Positions 35,301-46,517 of a DNA stretch of 64,000 nucleotides are shown in pieces. The notes beneath the pieces were generated by a model that worked only from the letters and a program-made list of their open reading frames with translations, was not told the DNA's origin and did no database searches. A program made the translations under genes and the position numbers. The stretch comes from Calocera cornea HHB12733 (taxonomy: Eukaryota > Basidiomycota > Dacrymycetes > Dacrymycetales > Dacrymycetaceae), in the NCBI GenBank assembly GCA_001632435.1, contig KV424049.1, forward strand, positions 1-64,000, in the 5' to 3' direction. Within the stretch, counting starts at the first letter, position 1; every line of letters begins with the position of its first letter.

Positions 35301-36589
35301 TAAGAGCACATTGGAGAAGCTTGTGCATGAAGGTGGTGGCAAGTTCCAGCAGTTGCTTAAGGGCGAGGACTTGATCGTTATTTCAAGTCGTCTTGGTTGT
35401 GAGCATACCCTTTTGGCCAGTTTCACCTCAAGTATTGAGTGATATTGTAGTCCCAAAGGCGAATGCAGCGGTCAAGAAAGGTTTCGACATCCTCACGCCA
35501 AAGTATATCATTGACTGTGTCAATCGACAAACGCTCTTGCTAAAGGAGAAGTGAGTTTTCAGACTGACCTGCCGGTCTCCTGCTAATGGTTCATATAGCT
35601 ATTTGACCGGAGAACAAGGCGACGTCGACGCGGACTTGGGTCTGGGTGAAGAGGAAGTAGAGGTGAAAGATGATCAAGGCGAGGGAGACGAGTTCGAAGA
35701 GCCGTCGCATGTCAAGAATGATGAAGATGAAGATTCCGAAACCGAGGCGGACTCTGACTATCAAGAGCCAGAGGATGCGGATGTCGATGACCCAGACGAC
35801 GACAATGACTATCCGGGTCGACCTCCGTTGGATGAGACCATTGTTGGTGGATTAGTACGTGTCTCGAAGAGCGAATATATGGGAGCTGCCTGACCCCGGA
35901 CCACAGCGCACGATGCAAGTCGATAATATCAAACCCACACAAACTGGGGATGCAGAATCTGAGACAGACGAAGAGCCAGACGACGAACTGACACCGAAAG
36001 AGGCAAAGGCAACAGAGGTACGCGGCAGACGCTCAAACGATCACGTACAGCTAACAATCATGAGCAGGACGTACCAATGGCTGAGGAGCCGGTGGAGTAT
36101 GATGCAGACAAGATTTTCAGCCATCTGTACGTTATTTATTCACGCAGCATTCTGCAGGCTCACGCGCGCACTTAGCGTCTTCTATCTTGATACGCCAGCA
36201 AATGCAGAGAAAAACGATTTCACTGCTCCTGCTGAAGTGAAGAGCAGCATCCTCGCAAAGTAAGAACCTGGCGGTGCTTCACAGGCTCTGATAGACTCAC
36301 GCCTAGGGCAGGTTCGAGTCTCTACGACCACTGATTGCGGAGTATGGCGGCAAGATCACAGACGATGTTCATGACAAGAGCATCACGCACATCATCGTCG
36401 ACAAGCGTGACAAGACGCGGACAACAGAGCTGCGCAATGCCACCAAGACTGGTAACAAGTACCGGCAGCAGGTTACAGCCGACTTTATCACTGACAGCAT
36501 AGATGACGGCGCGTTGGTGTCCGAGTCTGGTACGTCACGTCTTACCTTCACTAATTGAAGCTCACACGCGTGCAGTGTATCGTCCATGA
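32307..36589 (+). CDS. LIG4: DNA ligase IV (non-homologous end joining)
   Basis: Twenty-seven exons rebuilt: 32307-32507, 32560-32619, 32671-32814, 32863-33002, 33053-33138, 33187-33323, 33373-33548, 33600-33695, 33744-33865, 33915-34098, 34149-34239, 34288-34324, 34372-34462, 34512-34676, 34726-34769, 34819-34908, 34957-35011, 35066-35093, 35141-35225, 35273-35398, 35451-35550, 35599-35854, 35907-36017, 36068-36126, 36176-36259, 36312-36529, 36576-36589. They sum to exactly 1000 codons (999 residues). The AMP-accepting lysine is Lys295 in EEKLDGERIQL; later ligase motifs include VILDGEMLVWD, GEGLVVKNPD and DAWLKVKPEY, then SFVRIGTGLS. Two BRCT domains follow (about 655-760 and 885-999), separated by a long very acidic linker where Xrcc4/Lif1 should bind. 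The ligase seals double-strand breaks with Ku and Xrcc4. Ends tail to tail with the NF-X1 gene (100 bp). Confidence 0.95.
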
Positions 36590-36689
36590 TGCCCCTCAAC
36601 CTCTGTATTACTGCTAATGGGTCTAGTGCTACATGCGCTCTCTACAATGTTGTAATGATATCCTCATGCGTGATAAATCGATTGGCTGT

Positions 36690-39600
36690 CTAGTCATCAT
36701 CCCAGGACTCGCGAACGGGCTCGGAGGGTTGAAGCGGTACAGGTAGGACGGGTACATGCGACGAGCTGGCCACTGGGGTCGTGGTGCGTAAGATGGCTGA
36801 GGCGGGTGCCATTGGCCGAGGGGTCGGTGCGTCCCAAGCCGAGAGAGGCACTGCAGGAGGCGGGGGTGGGGCCGCCACGACTGCGGCTGCCGAGGCCGGC
36901 TTTGGTGTGGAGGTACCCCAGGCTCTGGCAACGGGTGTGGCAGCGGGCTTTGGCCTGTTCAAGCTGACCAGGCCGCTGCCCGCTTGCCTGGTGGGCGGGG
37001 GCGGAGGCGCCGCCACCTCCGAGAGCATCGGCGTGGGGATCCTCGAGTCGAGCCTCCTGACGAGCTGTACGCTCCTGTTGGCGCCCGAGTCGACGTAGTC
37101 CACGTCGAGCCTGTACACGTTGGCCATCTCGTGCATGAACCTCTGCCGGGCGAGCACCATCTGGGGCAGCACCTGGGTCTTCTTCGGGCCCTGGACGAAC
37201 TCGTTCAGGTTGCGCTCGGCCATGCCCGCCCAGTCGCGGTTCTCGCGGAAGAAGGTGACGAGGCGCTCTGGCCACTCTGTCGCGCCGAGCTTGGACTTTG
37301 TGCCTTCGGGGATGCCGAGCGCCTCGGCGAGGCGCGCGTTGCGCTTGGCGATGGCGCACTCCTGGCCGCACTTGAGCTGGGTGCTGCTGCGCGAGGCGGG
37401 CGCGGCCGTGCACGCGCCGCACAGCGCTTGCTGCTTGATCCTGCCGCACGCGCAGGTGAGGGTGACCCGTGCGGGGCAGGGCTCGTCCTCCGGGCAGGCG
37501 GACGGCGCGTGACACTGGACGGGGCAGGGGTGTGCGCACAGCTTGCGGGGCTTGGCGCACACCTGGGCGCAGGGCTCGCACTGCCCCGCGTGGCACAGCC
37601 TGTCGCAGCTGTGGAAGCCGCAGTCGAGCAGGCGGGCGCAGACGGCGCCGCAGCCGACCTTCTCCTGCGAGCAGCGCACGTTCGGGACGAGCGACTTGCC
37701 GCACGCGCAGCGCTTTGTGGTGAGGAAGGGGCAGGGCGGGCACTCGCCCGCCTCGTGGCAGGTGTGCTGGGTCGGTGGGTGGCCGCACGCCGGCGGGGGC
37801 CGCGAGCACGGGAAGGGGCAGTCGAGGACCGTCCCGCATGGGATGGGCGGCATGAGGACTGTGCGGCGGCAGGCGCAGACGAGTTCGTCGAAGGAGCTCT
37901 GGAGGCAGGTGGGGCACGCGCCCCGGTGGTCGGGCAGCGTACAATGGTGGTTCCTGCAGGCGAGCAGCTTGCCGCACACAAGGTCGCAGTCGTGCCACCC
38001 GTCCGGGTCCTCCTCGGGCCGGCCGAGCAGGGCCTGCTCCAGCGCGCGCCGCTTGCCCTTGGCGACCTTGCCCTGCCAGGCGAGCGGGCAGCACACGCGC
38101 GCGCAGACGTGCCGGCCGCAGTGGCGCAGCGCGCGGCAGGGCCGGTCGCAGAGGATGTCGGCGTTCGCGCTCGCGTTCGTTGTGCTCGTCGCTGTCGAGC
38201 AGGGCACAGTCCGCACCGTCTCCCCGCAGCGGCAGGAGAGGGCGAGCGGGACGGCGCAGGGCGCGCACGGGCCGGCATGGCACAGCCTCGGGCAGACGTG
38301 CTCGCACGCCTCCAGGGGCCTGCTGCACACCTTGCCGCACGTGGGCACGGGGTCGGTGCACTTCGTGCGCGCTCCGTGGGGCAAGGCGGAGAGGGGCGTC
38401 TGGGTGCACGGGCAGGTGCTGACGAGCTCCGGATCGGTCGGGCAGGGAGGGGGCGTGGCGGGCGGAGGGTGGCAGGGCGAGGCGCAGCGGTGCACGCCGC
38501 ACCGGAATGGGCGGTTGCACGGCTCGGCGCACGCGTACCTGCCCTCCCAGCGCTCGTGCTTCTCCGGATCGGCGCACACCTTGACTGCGCCCTCCCCACA
38601 GGCAACGTCCCGCGACTCCTTGCCGCAGTAGCAGCGCACGAGCTCGCGCACCTCGCACGGCGCGCACGCGCCGGGGTGGCACTCCCTCTCGCACGCGTGC
38701 TTGCCGCACCCGAGCGTCTTGCCGCACACCTCGGCGCACGTCAGCTCGGGCGGGTGCGCGCCAGTGAGGCTCGAGCAGCGCAGCGCAAGCGTCTTCTTCC
38801 CGCAGTAGCACGCGCGGTGCACGGTGACGACGCAGGGCGGGCACGGGCCAGGGTGGCAGAGCAAGGGGCAAGCGTGCGCGCACGCCGGGCGCGGGCGCGC
38901 GCACTTTTCCCCACACCCGTGCGGGGTGCTCATGCGGCCCCCGCTCGGGGCGGCCGCGCGCCCGCAGAAGCAGCGGTACTCGCGCGGGACGGTGGAGCGG
39001 CGCGTCTGACAGCCCGGGCAGCGCCATTCGCCCGGGCGGTCTTCCCCGCGCGCGGCCCAGGCGTCGCGGGTCTCGCGCACGCTCTTGCTCGCCCACTCGC
39101 GGATGCAGCGCAGGTGGAAGGCGGTCCAGCAGTTGCTGTTGTTGCTTGTGCTGGTGCTGCTGCCTACGGAGCCGGGGTTGGGCGGGTTGGGCGTACAGCA
39201 CCAGATGGGCTGTGCGGGGTGCAGCGGGGAGAAGCAGATGGGGCAATCGGCGTAGGGCGGGTGGGAGAGCTGGTACGTCAGGCGCGTTGTGAGGTCGGCG
39301 TTGGCGGATGGCGGAGGCGGGTGGGCGCGGTGCGCGTTGTTGCTGGCGTTGGGGTTGGGGTTGGCGGGAGGGAAGGACGGGTCGGAAGGCGCCGTGAGGG
39401 CCGCGCCGAACTTGCTCCTCCTGTCGTTCCTCGGTGCAGCCACCGCGGGGGGATGGCTCGTCTCATCCGGATCAGCGGCCGCCGCCCCCTCTGTCGCCTC
39501 ATGCTGCTTCCTCGCCCGACGGCGGCGCGGCCTCCTGTGGCCCGCGTCGTTCTCGGTCGCCTGATCCTGCCCGTCGGGCAGCTGGAGGGCGGAGAACGAA

Positions 39601-39950
39601 GCGTGGAGGCCTGAGAGCTGGGCAGTGCTGGGCGGGGCGAGGAGCGCGGGAGCGCCGGCGGAGGGCGCTCGACCGCCTCTCTCGTTCTGCGTTTGGGTTT
39701 GGGTTTGGGTTTGGGTCTGGCTCGGGGCGGGGCGGGGCTGCTGGCCGTCAGTGGGAGGAACACCCCACAACACCCCTTCTGGCGGAACGGTTCCCGCCGT
39801 CCTCGTTGCAGGGTCAGCGGTGGTAGAAGTGGTGGGGAGAGGGTGGTTAGCCCGGCTGTGGGGCCGCGGACGGCGGCGGTGCGTTTGGCCGGTGGGTCCT
39901 CGGTCGCCGGCTTGGTGGCCTGGGGGCGCCAGGGCGGGGGGATCGGACAT
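36690..39950 (-). CDS. NF-X1-type zinc finger / RING / R3H protein (FAP1-like)
   Basis: A single uninterrupted exon of 1086 residues. The first 230 residues are low-complexity and include a Gln-Thr repeat. A RING/PHD-like Cys-rich unit (CPICFSPLHP ... CWTAFHLRCIREW ... WRCPGCQTRR) lies at about 238-330, followed by a long array of NF-X1 fingers (repeats of CG..C..PCHPGPCPPC type) to about residue 840. An R3H domain ends the protein (LNEFVQGPKKTQVLP, RQRFMHEMANVYRLD, RSVQLVRR). Human NFX1 and yeast Fap1 are DNA/RNA-binding regulators; Fap1 also binds FKBP12 (Fpr1), and the RING can act as an E3. Intronless and very GC-rich. Divergent from NKAP. Confidence 0.92.
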   Translation of the reverse strand: MSDPPALAPPGHQAGDRGPTGQTHRRRPRPHSRANHPLPTTSTTADPATRTAGTVPPEGVLWGVPPTDGQQPRPAPSQTQTQTQTQTQNERGGRAPSAGAPALLAPPSTAQLSGLHASFSALQLPDGQDQATENDAGHRRPRRRRARKQHEATEGAAAADPDETSHPPAVAAPRNDRRSKFGAALTAPSDPSFPPANPNPNASNNAHRAHPPPPSANADLTTRLTYQLSHPPYADCPICFSPLHPAQPIWCCTPNPPNPGSVGSSTSTSNNSNCWTAFHLRCIREWASKSVRETRDAWAARGEDRPGEWRCPGCQTRRSTVPREYRCFCGRAAAPSGGRMSTPHGCGEKCARPRPACAHACPLLCHPGPCPPCVVTVHRACYCGKKTLALRCSSLTGAHPPELTCAEVCGKTLGCGKHACERECHPGACAPCEVRELVRCYCGKESRDVACGEGAVKVCADPEKHERWEGRYACAEPCNRPFRCGVHRCASPCHPPPATPPPCPTDPELVSTCPCTQTPLSALPHGARTKCTDPVPTCGKVCSRPLEACEHVCPRLCHAGPCAPCAVPLALSCRCGETVRTVPCSTATSTTNASANADILCDRPCRALRHCGRHVCARVCCPLAWQGKVAKGKRRALEQALLGRPEEDPDGWHDCDLVCGKLLACRNHHCTLPDHRGACPTCLQSSFDELVCACRRTVLMPPIPCGTVLDCPFPCSRPPPACGHPPTQHTCHEAGECPPCPFLTTKRCACGKSLVPNVRCSQEKVGCGAVCARLLDCGFHSCDRLCHAGQCEPCAQVCAKPRKLCAHPCPVQCHAPSACPEDEPCPARVTLTCACGRIKQQALCGACTAAPASRSSTQLKCGQECAIAKRNARLAEALGIPEGTKSKLGATEWPERLVTFFRENRDWAGMAERNLNEFVQGPKKTQVLPQMVLARQRFMHEMANVYRLDVDYVDSGANRSVQLVRRLDSRIPTPMLSEVAAPPPPPTRQAGSGLVSLNRPKPAATPVARAWGTSTPKPASAAAVVAAPPPPPAVPLSAWDAPTPRPMAPASAILRTTTPVASSSHVPVLPVPLQPSEPVRESWDDD
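39691..39717 (+). repeat. (TTTGGG)n tract encoding a Gln-Thr repeat on the other strand
   Basis: Four to five copies of TTTGGG on the plus strand, read on the minus strand as CAA ACC codons of the NF-X1 protein. The pattern has four runs of three G and could fold as a G-quadruplex. Confidence 0.85.
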
Positions 39951-40368
39951 GCGGCAGCTCGTTGGGGGTTGGGGGTTGGGGTTGGGTGTGCTCGGGTTGG
40001 GGTGGTGGAGATGGGGAAGGGGTGCCGAGCAATGTGCTGGGTGGGTACGGGGTGCGGGGTGTGGTGGGGTGGGCTTGGATGGAGTGAGCGAAAAGAGTCG
40101 AGCAGGGAGGGATGGATAAGCCGCGGCAACTCTGGCCTCACGTGCTCAGCCCGGTGGCAGAGCGCGACTTGGTGCGTGAGGCGTGAGCGAGTCACCGCGC
40201 ACGCTCGTCGAGTCGGGAAGGCGCTGGTAGCTACTCAGCTACTTCAAGTGCTCGCTTACCGCGGGAGCGCTGGGTGGCGCCGACCCGGATGCGAAGACGG
40301 GATTACGTCAGCTTGTCTCCGAGCCTGGTGGCAGTAACGAGCCACGACCACTCCGACTCAGCAGCAAC
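39951..40368. promoter_or_regulatory. Divergent promoter region NF-X1 gene / NKAP
   Basis: 418 bp, GC-rich, with GGGTTGGGGGTTGGGG runs next to the NF-X1 ATG (about 39963-40015). No gene seen. Confidence 0.4.
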
Positions 40369-41678
40369 ATGGCCACTAGCATATCCCCACGACCCAACGG
40401 CCACCCGAACGGCCCATCCCACCCGCTGCCCGCAGAGCGCAGGCAGGAGGGGAACGGCAGCGACGCGCGCAGACCCGGGCCCGGGCCGGACATGTACGCC
40501 GCGCGCCGGTCCTCCCCTCCCCGCGCTTCGCCAGAATACGACTCCTACGCCGCACCTCACGGTGCCCGGGGGCGGGAGCAGCATACCGAACGGCCTAGGG
40601 ACGGGGGCTGGAGCAGGGGAGGCGGGGGCGGGGGCGGGGGCGGGGACTGGCTCGAGAGCCGCCGGCAGCAGCGGGAGGCGAGCAGTCTGTCTATCTGGCC
40701 GCCGAGCCCGAGGTCGCAGGACCGCAGTCTGTACGTTCCATTTTGCACCCGCTTACAGCATCGGCTGGCTGACTGGGCTGGGGATACAGGACGCCGGAGC
40801 GGAGGCAGCGGAAGCGGCGCCGGACGCCCGAGACGGGGTCGGGCGAGGAGGAGGCCGACTCGGACGACTCGGACCGGCGCGGCAAGAGGCACAAACATCG
40901 GAGTTCGAGGCATAAGCACGGGCATTCTTCGCGGCGGAAGGAGAGGCGCAGGGGGGAGGACTCGGAGGGGGAGAGCGAGGACTCTGAAGAGGAGGAGGAA
41001 CGGAGGAGGAGGAGGAGGAGGAGGAGGAAGGAGCGGGACGGGGACGGGGACGGGGACAGGGGCGGGCGGCACGGGAAGGAGAGGGAGAGCGGGAGGGAGA
41101 GGCACAGGAGCAAGTCCCTCCGTGCTGAGGAGGACGAGGGGATGTGGGTCGAGAAGTCGGCTTCGCCCCGCGCTGCCGGCGCTGGCCTCGCCCCGGTCTC
41201 CACCTCACCCGTTGCTCGTGCGCCCGCTGCTGCCACAGGAGGTCAACCAGCCGCCACCGCCGCCGCCGCCGACTCTGACGAGGAAGTGGGCCCGCAGCCC
41301 GCCGCGACGCACAACGACGCGCTCCACGAGCGGGACTACGGCGGCGCGCTCTTGCGCGGCGAGGGCAGCGCGATGGCCGCGTGGGTGCAGTCGAACGAGC
41401 GTATCCCGCGCCGGGGCGAGATCGGCCTGACGAGCACGGCGATCGACGTGTACGAGCAGGCGGGGTACGTCATGTCCGGCTCGCGGCACAAGCGCATGAA
41501 TGCCGTGCGGATGCGGAAGGAGAACCAGGTGATCAGCGCCGAGGAGAAGCGCAGCTTGCTCAAGCTCCAGAGGGAGGAGAGGCAGAAGCGCGAGGGCGAG
41601 ATCGTCGGCGGGTTCAAGGAGATGCTCGAGGAGAGGCTCAAGGGCGCCTCCGGGCCCCAGCTGCCGCCGAAGCAGTAG
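40369..41678 (+). CDS. NKAP family protein (spliceosome-associated, NF-kappaB-activating protein homologue)
   Basis: Two exons: 40369-40730 and 40790-41678; 416 residues. The N-terminal two thirds are RS/RE-rich and disordered, with poly-Gly, poly-Arg and GD repeats. The C-terminal NKAP (SynMuv) domain is clear: [52 protein letters not shown], and [18 protein letters not shown] is an RNA-binding component of active spliceosomes and, in animals, a transcription co-repressor. No obvious signal besides many basic stretches that would target it to nuclear speckles. Confidence 0.93.
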
Positions 41679-43163
41679 CCTGGTCGTCCGCCCGCTGGAC
41701 GTCGTTGTATGTACGTACGTATCGTGCATTGTACACCATCCTATCAAACTTCGCTGGCACCGGTGCATAATGCGACCCTGCAGCGAGTTGCGCGACTGAG
41801 GGGCCGCAATATCCAGTAGTACGTTAACTCAACCCGAGTGCAAACTGTCTAAGCTACAGAATACAGTACAGTAATAAGTACTGCGACGGTCCCTGGATCG
41901 CCCAGCGCCCACGGACTCCGGATACATATGCGTTTAGCGTGTTTCCAAGTATGGCAACCGCCGGACCGGATCGAGCTGTCCAAGCCTGGGCGGGACCCTC
42001 TCACAAATCTGCCCGTCCCTGCCCGTCCCTGCTCTGCTCGGCGCCTTACGACCGCCGGAGCCGCCGGAGTCCGGGCCCGACGGCCCAACGTACTGCATAG
42101 CGCTATGTAGCGAGGCGACCCTTTGCGTTACTGCTACGTGCATTCATTGCCTACCTGAGGCGTGCCTGAGGCCCAGTAGGCAATTAAAATAACACACTGA
42201 GTAAGTACTACTGAGTGACTAACTGGTGGGTACAGAAGCTTCAAGCAGGACGCAGAATGCGCGGGCGCGGGCGGGTGGGCGGTTGCGGCTGTGGGGGGGA
42301 TGGATGCGCGGGAGGGGCCGATGCTGCTGCTTGTTCTGTACTGAGTACTACTGTGGCCGCGACCACTCAGACGGGCCGTGCCCGAGTCGAGCCGCCCAGA
42401 CACCGGAAGGGATTCGCGGGGGGGTCCCGGCAGGTCAACAACATCAGTCAATAATTGCTTGACGTGCGGTCCAGGCTCTGCATTCCTCGCACTACTACTC
42501 ACTGGAGGGAAACAATAATCATCAGCGCTAACCCCCATGTGCAGCATGCATTACGACCAAGGTTCAATGGGCTGATCGTACGTGCTTATTAGCAGTGCGG
42601 GGGCAAACTCTGATCACGCCCCTGTGCCCGCGGTGTTGTTTTTGTCACCTGACGCGGTCGTCTTCACGCGTGTTCTTGGTTCCCTGGCGCGCCGGAGGCA
42701 TTCTATGCGAGTGTTGGGTGTGCCGGAGCTTCATGGTTGCATTATTAGTTCCCGCGCGGTGTAATGAGACTCGCCCTCGACCGCCGTCTGTCCTGCAGTC
42801 GCGACACGTCTGATTCTCGCGACCCGCCATCCGCCTGCCGTCATTCCCCGTGCCGCGCAGAGTACATTAACATTACCCCCAAAGGACGACGCGCCCGGTC
42901 GAGCAAGGCCGCATGCTTGTTGTCGTTTTCGCCCCTGCCCACCGCCCTGCCGCACCCACCCATCCCATAGCAACAACACACCGCGCCGAACATTGCAACA
43001 TTGCAACATCCCATCCCATCCCCATCCCGCCCGTCCATCCATCCACCCAACTGCACTAGTCTGCCGAAACACACAGACGTGTGCATACTGACCGCGACGC
43101 GTGAGTCCCCCAGCTCTCGAGACGCGTACGATGGGCCATTGACGCGTCCCCGCCGCTGCTAGC
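41679..43163. promoter_or_regulatory. Long upstream region of the forkhead gene
   Basis: 1485 bp without a supported gene, unusually long for this window. It is the likely regulatory region and 5' UTR of the forkhead factor. It holds scattered ACTGAGTACTACT-like short repeats (for instance near 42190-42215 and 42335-42352). A 265-codon antisense frame in it has no recognisable motif. Confidence 0.4.
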
Positions 43164-45772
43164 ATGACCACCGAGCCCCCGACGCGCCCGCCGACGGCGC
43201 CTCCGACCAACAACGCGAACAGTAATGGCCAGCTCACCCTCCCCGCGCTGACGGACGACGCGCTCGCCGAGGTGCGCAAGATGTTCACCGCCGAGCAGTA
43301 CGAGAAGACAAAGTCGTTCGTCACAATGTTCTGCTCCGCCCAGGGCGGATCCTCTCTCCGCGCAGTCGCCGTCGCCCAGTCCCTCACCCGCTCAATGTCC
43401 GTCCCGAACGAGGCCCCCGCGCCCGTCAAACCGCCCAAGCAGCCCGTCGCGCACGTCAAGCGCGAGCCCTCCCGCGCGTCCATGACGCGTGACTTCGAAA
43501 ACGCGTCCAGCGCAGGGACACCCGCCATCCCCTCGCCTGCCTCGGACTCGTCCGGCTTCGGGAGACCGCGTCTCTCCCTGAACGACGCGGCGGAGCAGCT
43601 GTCTCAAAGGGAGCGGGAGAAGAGGAAGGAGAAGAAGCGGAAATACGAAGACTCTTTCGCGCCCCTCGCGTTTCCCCAGCAGCAGCAGCAGCAGCAGCAA
43701 CCACAACTGCCGTACGCGCCCGCCTACGCGCTCCCAAACCCCGCCATCAAGGTCGAGCCGCCCTCCTACCCAGCCGACTTCTTCACCCAGCCGCCCGTCC
43801 CGCCGAACCCGCAGCACTCGTTCAAGCGCTCCATCTCCGACACGGCCGCCTACCAGCGGCCCATGTCCACCATGGAGCGCTTCATGGAGGAGCGCGAGCG
43901 GCGCGAGGTTGCGCGCACGACCAACTTCCTCCGCCCGGCCATGTCCGTCCACGAGGACGAGGAAGAGTACGCGCACTCTGCCGAGCCGGACTCGCCCACC
44001 CCCTCGCCCGCAATGGCCTACGCCGACCTGCCGACGCAGCACGCGCACCAGCAGCTGCAGTTCCCCTACCAGTACCCGTCCGCGCAGGACATGTCCGCCC
44101 TCTACGCGCCGGCTTACGCATCCCACATGGCCGCCATCGTCACACCGCAAAAGAACGTAAAGTCCATCCCGCCCACCTCCTCCCCGTACCACCCGGACCA
44201 GGCCACGCCCGCGCCCTTCCCCGTCCCAATCGGGCCGAGGCCGAGCACAAAGCCTGCGTGGTCGTATGCTGCCCTTATTGGCCAGTCGATCAACGCTGCG
44301 CCCAGCAAGCGCGCGAGCTTGAGCCAGATATACAACTGGATCAGCACCGCGTACCCGTTCTACAAGCGGAGCGAAGCGGGGTGGCAGAACTCCATCAGGC
44401 ATAACCTGAGTCTGAACGAGTAGGCGGTCGTTTACTTCTCGGCTAAGGCGATATTGACCGGGAGCTCTGCAGGTGCTTTGTGAAAATCAAGCGGGAAGAA
44501 GGCGAGAAGGGCAAAGGCTGCTGGTGGGGCATCCGCCCCGGCGACGAAGAATGCTTCGGCGGCGGCGGCTTCCGCAAGAAGGGCTCTGCAGCCCGCGCGC
44601 CCAGCTCGGCCGCGAGCAGCAGCAGACGCAACATCGACGGCGACCAGAGCCAGAGCCGCAAGCGCAAAGCCCACTTCGAGTGCGACGAGTCCGAGGACGA
44701 GTCGAGCTCCTCCCGGCCTGCGAAGCGCGCCCAGCAGCCCAAGGTCGAGCCGCAGCAGCCGATCCTGTGGGCTGTCCCGGAAGGCTATAATATGCAGCCT
44801 GCGCCTCAGGCACACCCTCAGCATGCTCAGCACTCGCAGCACTCGCAGCAGCATATGCAGAGCCAGACGCCCGTGCGCGCCGTCTCGCCCCTCCCTCCCC
44901 TGTCACAGCAGTTCCCCAACATGCCCGGTCTCACGCCCAGCGTGTCCAGCCCGCCATCATCCTCCCCCATGGCAGCCCTGCACCACGGCACCATCCTTCC
45001 ACCGGGGTACAGCGTGCCCTCGAAGTTGAACGCCCTGCAGCCCAACTTTGAGCTCTCCCCCAAGGGCGGCAACAGGGGCAACGACTACCCCAAGCGGGCC
45101 GAGCGCATCCCCCTGCAGCCCAAGCTGCTCGAGCGCCTCGACGACAACAACAGGCCAGATTCGCACGGCATGTCCCCCTTCACCTTCCTCACCCAGTCGG
45201 TCTTCCGCGAGATCTCCCCGAACGCGGGGCCCCTGCCCCTGCCCCAGCTGCCGAAGCACTCGACGCTGACGAATATGGGCCCGCCGGCTACGCCCAAGCG
45301 GCCGCGCACGCCCCCGTCCAAAGTGTCCGAGATCATCGCGAACCCGTTGAAGTCTGATCGGCGGCTGCCGGCCATTCCTGGGCTGCAGGAAGCGCTCTCC
45401 ACCCCGCCGGCGAGGAAAATGCTCGCGTATGACGAGCTGCAGATGTCCACTCCATCCCGACATGGCGGCTCTTCATCTCACGTCCGCAGCGCCTCCGCCT
45501 CGGGCATCTTCCCGGCCCCATCACCATTCGGCGCGCTCAACTCGACCCCGTCTCGCGGAGTGTTCGGCTCCCCAGGCGGCTCCTCCCTCTTCGGCACCCC
45601 TCTCGGCCGGCATCTCGCCCAGAAGTGGGACATGTCCGACCCCGCTACGCAGGCGAACGAGGACCTCCAGATGTTCATCTCCAGCGGGACCAAGCTCGGC
45701 CTGTTCGAGAGCCCCGTGCGCGGGTCCGGCACCAGGTCTGGCTGGGACAGCCCTGGGTTCGACAACTGGTGA
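43164..45772 (+). CDS. Forkhead (winged-helix) transcription factor
   Basis: Two exons: 43164-44419 and 44473-45772; 851 residues. The forkhead DNA-binding domain is at about 363-450: [28 protein letters not shown], then [18 protein letters not shown] (recognition helix) and GCWWGIRP. The intron cuts the domain right after the recognition helix (LNE/CF). The N-terminus has a helical segment, an eight-Gln run (43677-43700) and a KREKKRKYE basic patch; the C-terminus is Ser/Pro/Gln-rich with many SP/TP sites that could be CDK targets. Basidiomycete relatives regulate cell-cycle, stress or fruiting genes; which subfamily (Fkh, Sep1, Hcm1) I cannot say. Confidence 0.93.
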
Positions 45773-46517
45773 AGAACACGTTCCTCCGTTCCGTTCTGCT
45801 GCTCTGTCTGGGTCGTCGCGCTGTGTTCTCGTATACCCCTATCTGTGATCTCGTTACGATTCCCCTGTCTCTCTTCTCTCCTGGGCTGTGTTCCCCGCCC
45901 GCCTTGTGACATCACATACACAGATCTGGCTAACGTCTTCTTCCTTCTGTCTTCTACCCTCGCATCTCCCCCTGCTCAAGACTGTATCTATGCTCATGAC
46001 CCCCGATTTGACTATCGTCGCCTAGCTACATCCTCGCGCTCCTTCTTACCTTTTGTCCACATCTTGCCTCAACGTATCTCCCCTTTGGCCCCTCTCTCCC
46101 CGCCGATCTAACGTATTGTAGCCCTATGTATGTGATAGTCACCATCATTGTCATGATCCCTAGACAGTCTTGAACAATGTACAGCATTGCATTCCCAAAG
46201 CTTGCCGTTCCGCCGAACGGGCTGAAATTACGGTTTGATGAGCGCTTGCGACGCGCGCTTCTCTCGTGTCGACGCGGTCCCGTTGGGCGGGACTGGTCAT
46301 CTACGAAGCTCAAGCTCGGATTGGCTTTACACCTTGACCGGAATGATAAACAGACTCGCATGGGCGTCACGATGTCCAGCCGTGCAAGTCTGTCGGATGC
46401 GCTCCATCAGTCCCTGCCTGGCCGCATTGCGATTGACATTCCGAGCTCTCATGGACCTCTTAGACCGTACTCTGTCCTGTCCTGTGATCCCAGCTCTCGT
46501 AGTGCTCAGTACTGGTC
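45773..46517. other. Forkhead 3' flank and carboxypeptidase upstream region
   Basis: 745 bp. Pyrimidine-rich 3' UTR-like sequence to about 46110, then the 5' flank of the carboxypeptidase. No gene recognised. Confidence 0.4.

Noticed and set aside
36984..39614. Very long open frames antisense to and overlapping the NF-X1 gene (over 800 codons)
   Set aside because: They are by-products of GC-rich codon use; translations are Arg/Ala/Gly-rich with no motifs, while the minus-strand frame has perfect NF-X1 Cys/His spacing.
39691..39717. Interstitial telomere remnant
   Set aside because: The unit TTTGGG is not the usual fungal TTAGGG, and the tract is in frame as coding sequence.
42555..42580. 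GGTTCAATGG as a tRNA T-arm
   Set aside because: No matching acceptor stem, D-arm or A box upstream.
42731..43528. 265-codon minus-strand frame upstream of the forkhead gene
   Set aside because: Low-complexity Arg/Gly-rich translation overlapping the forkhead 5' exon; no splice-linked extension.
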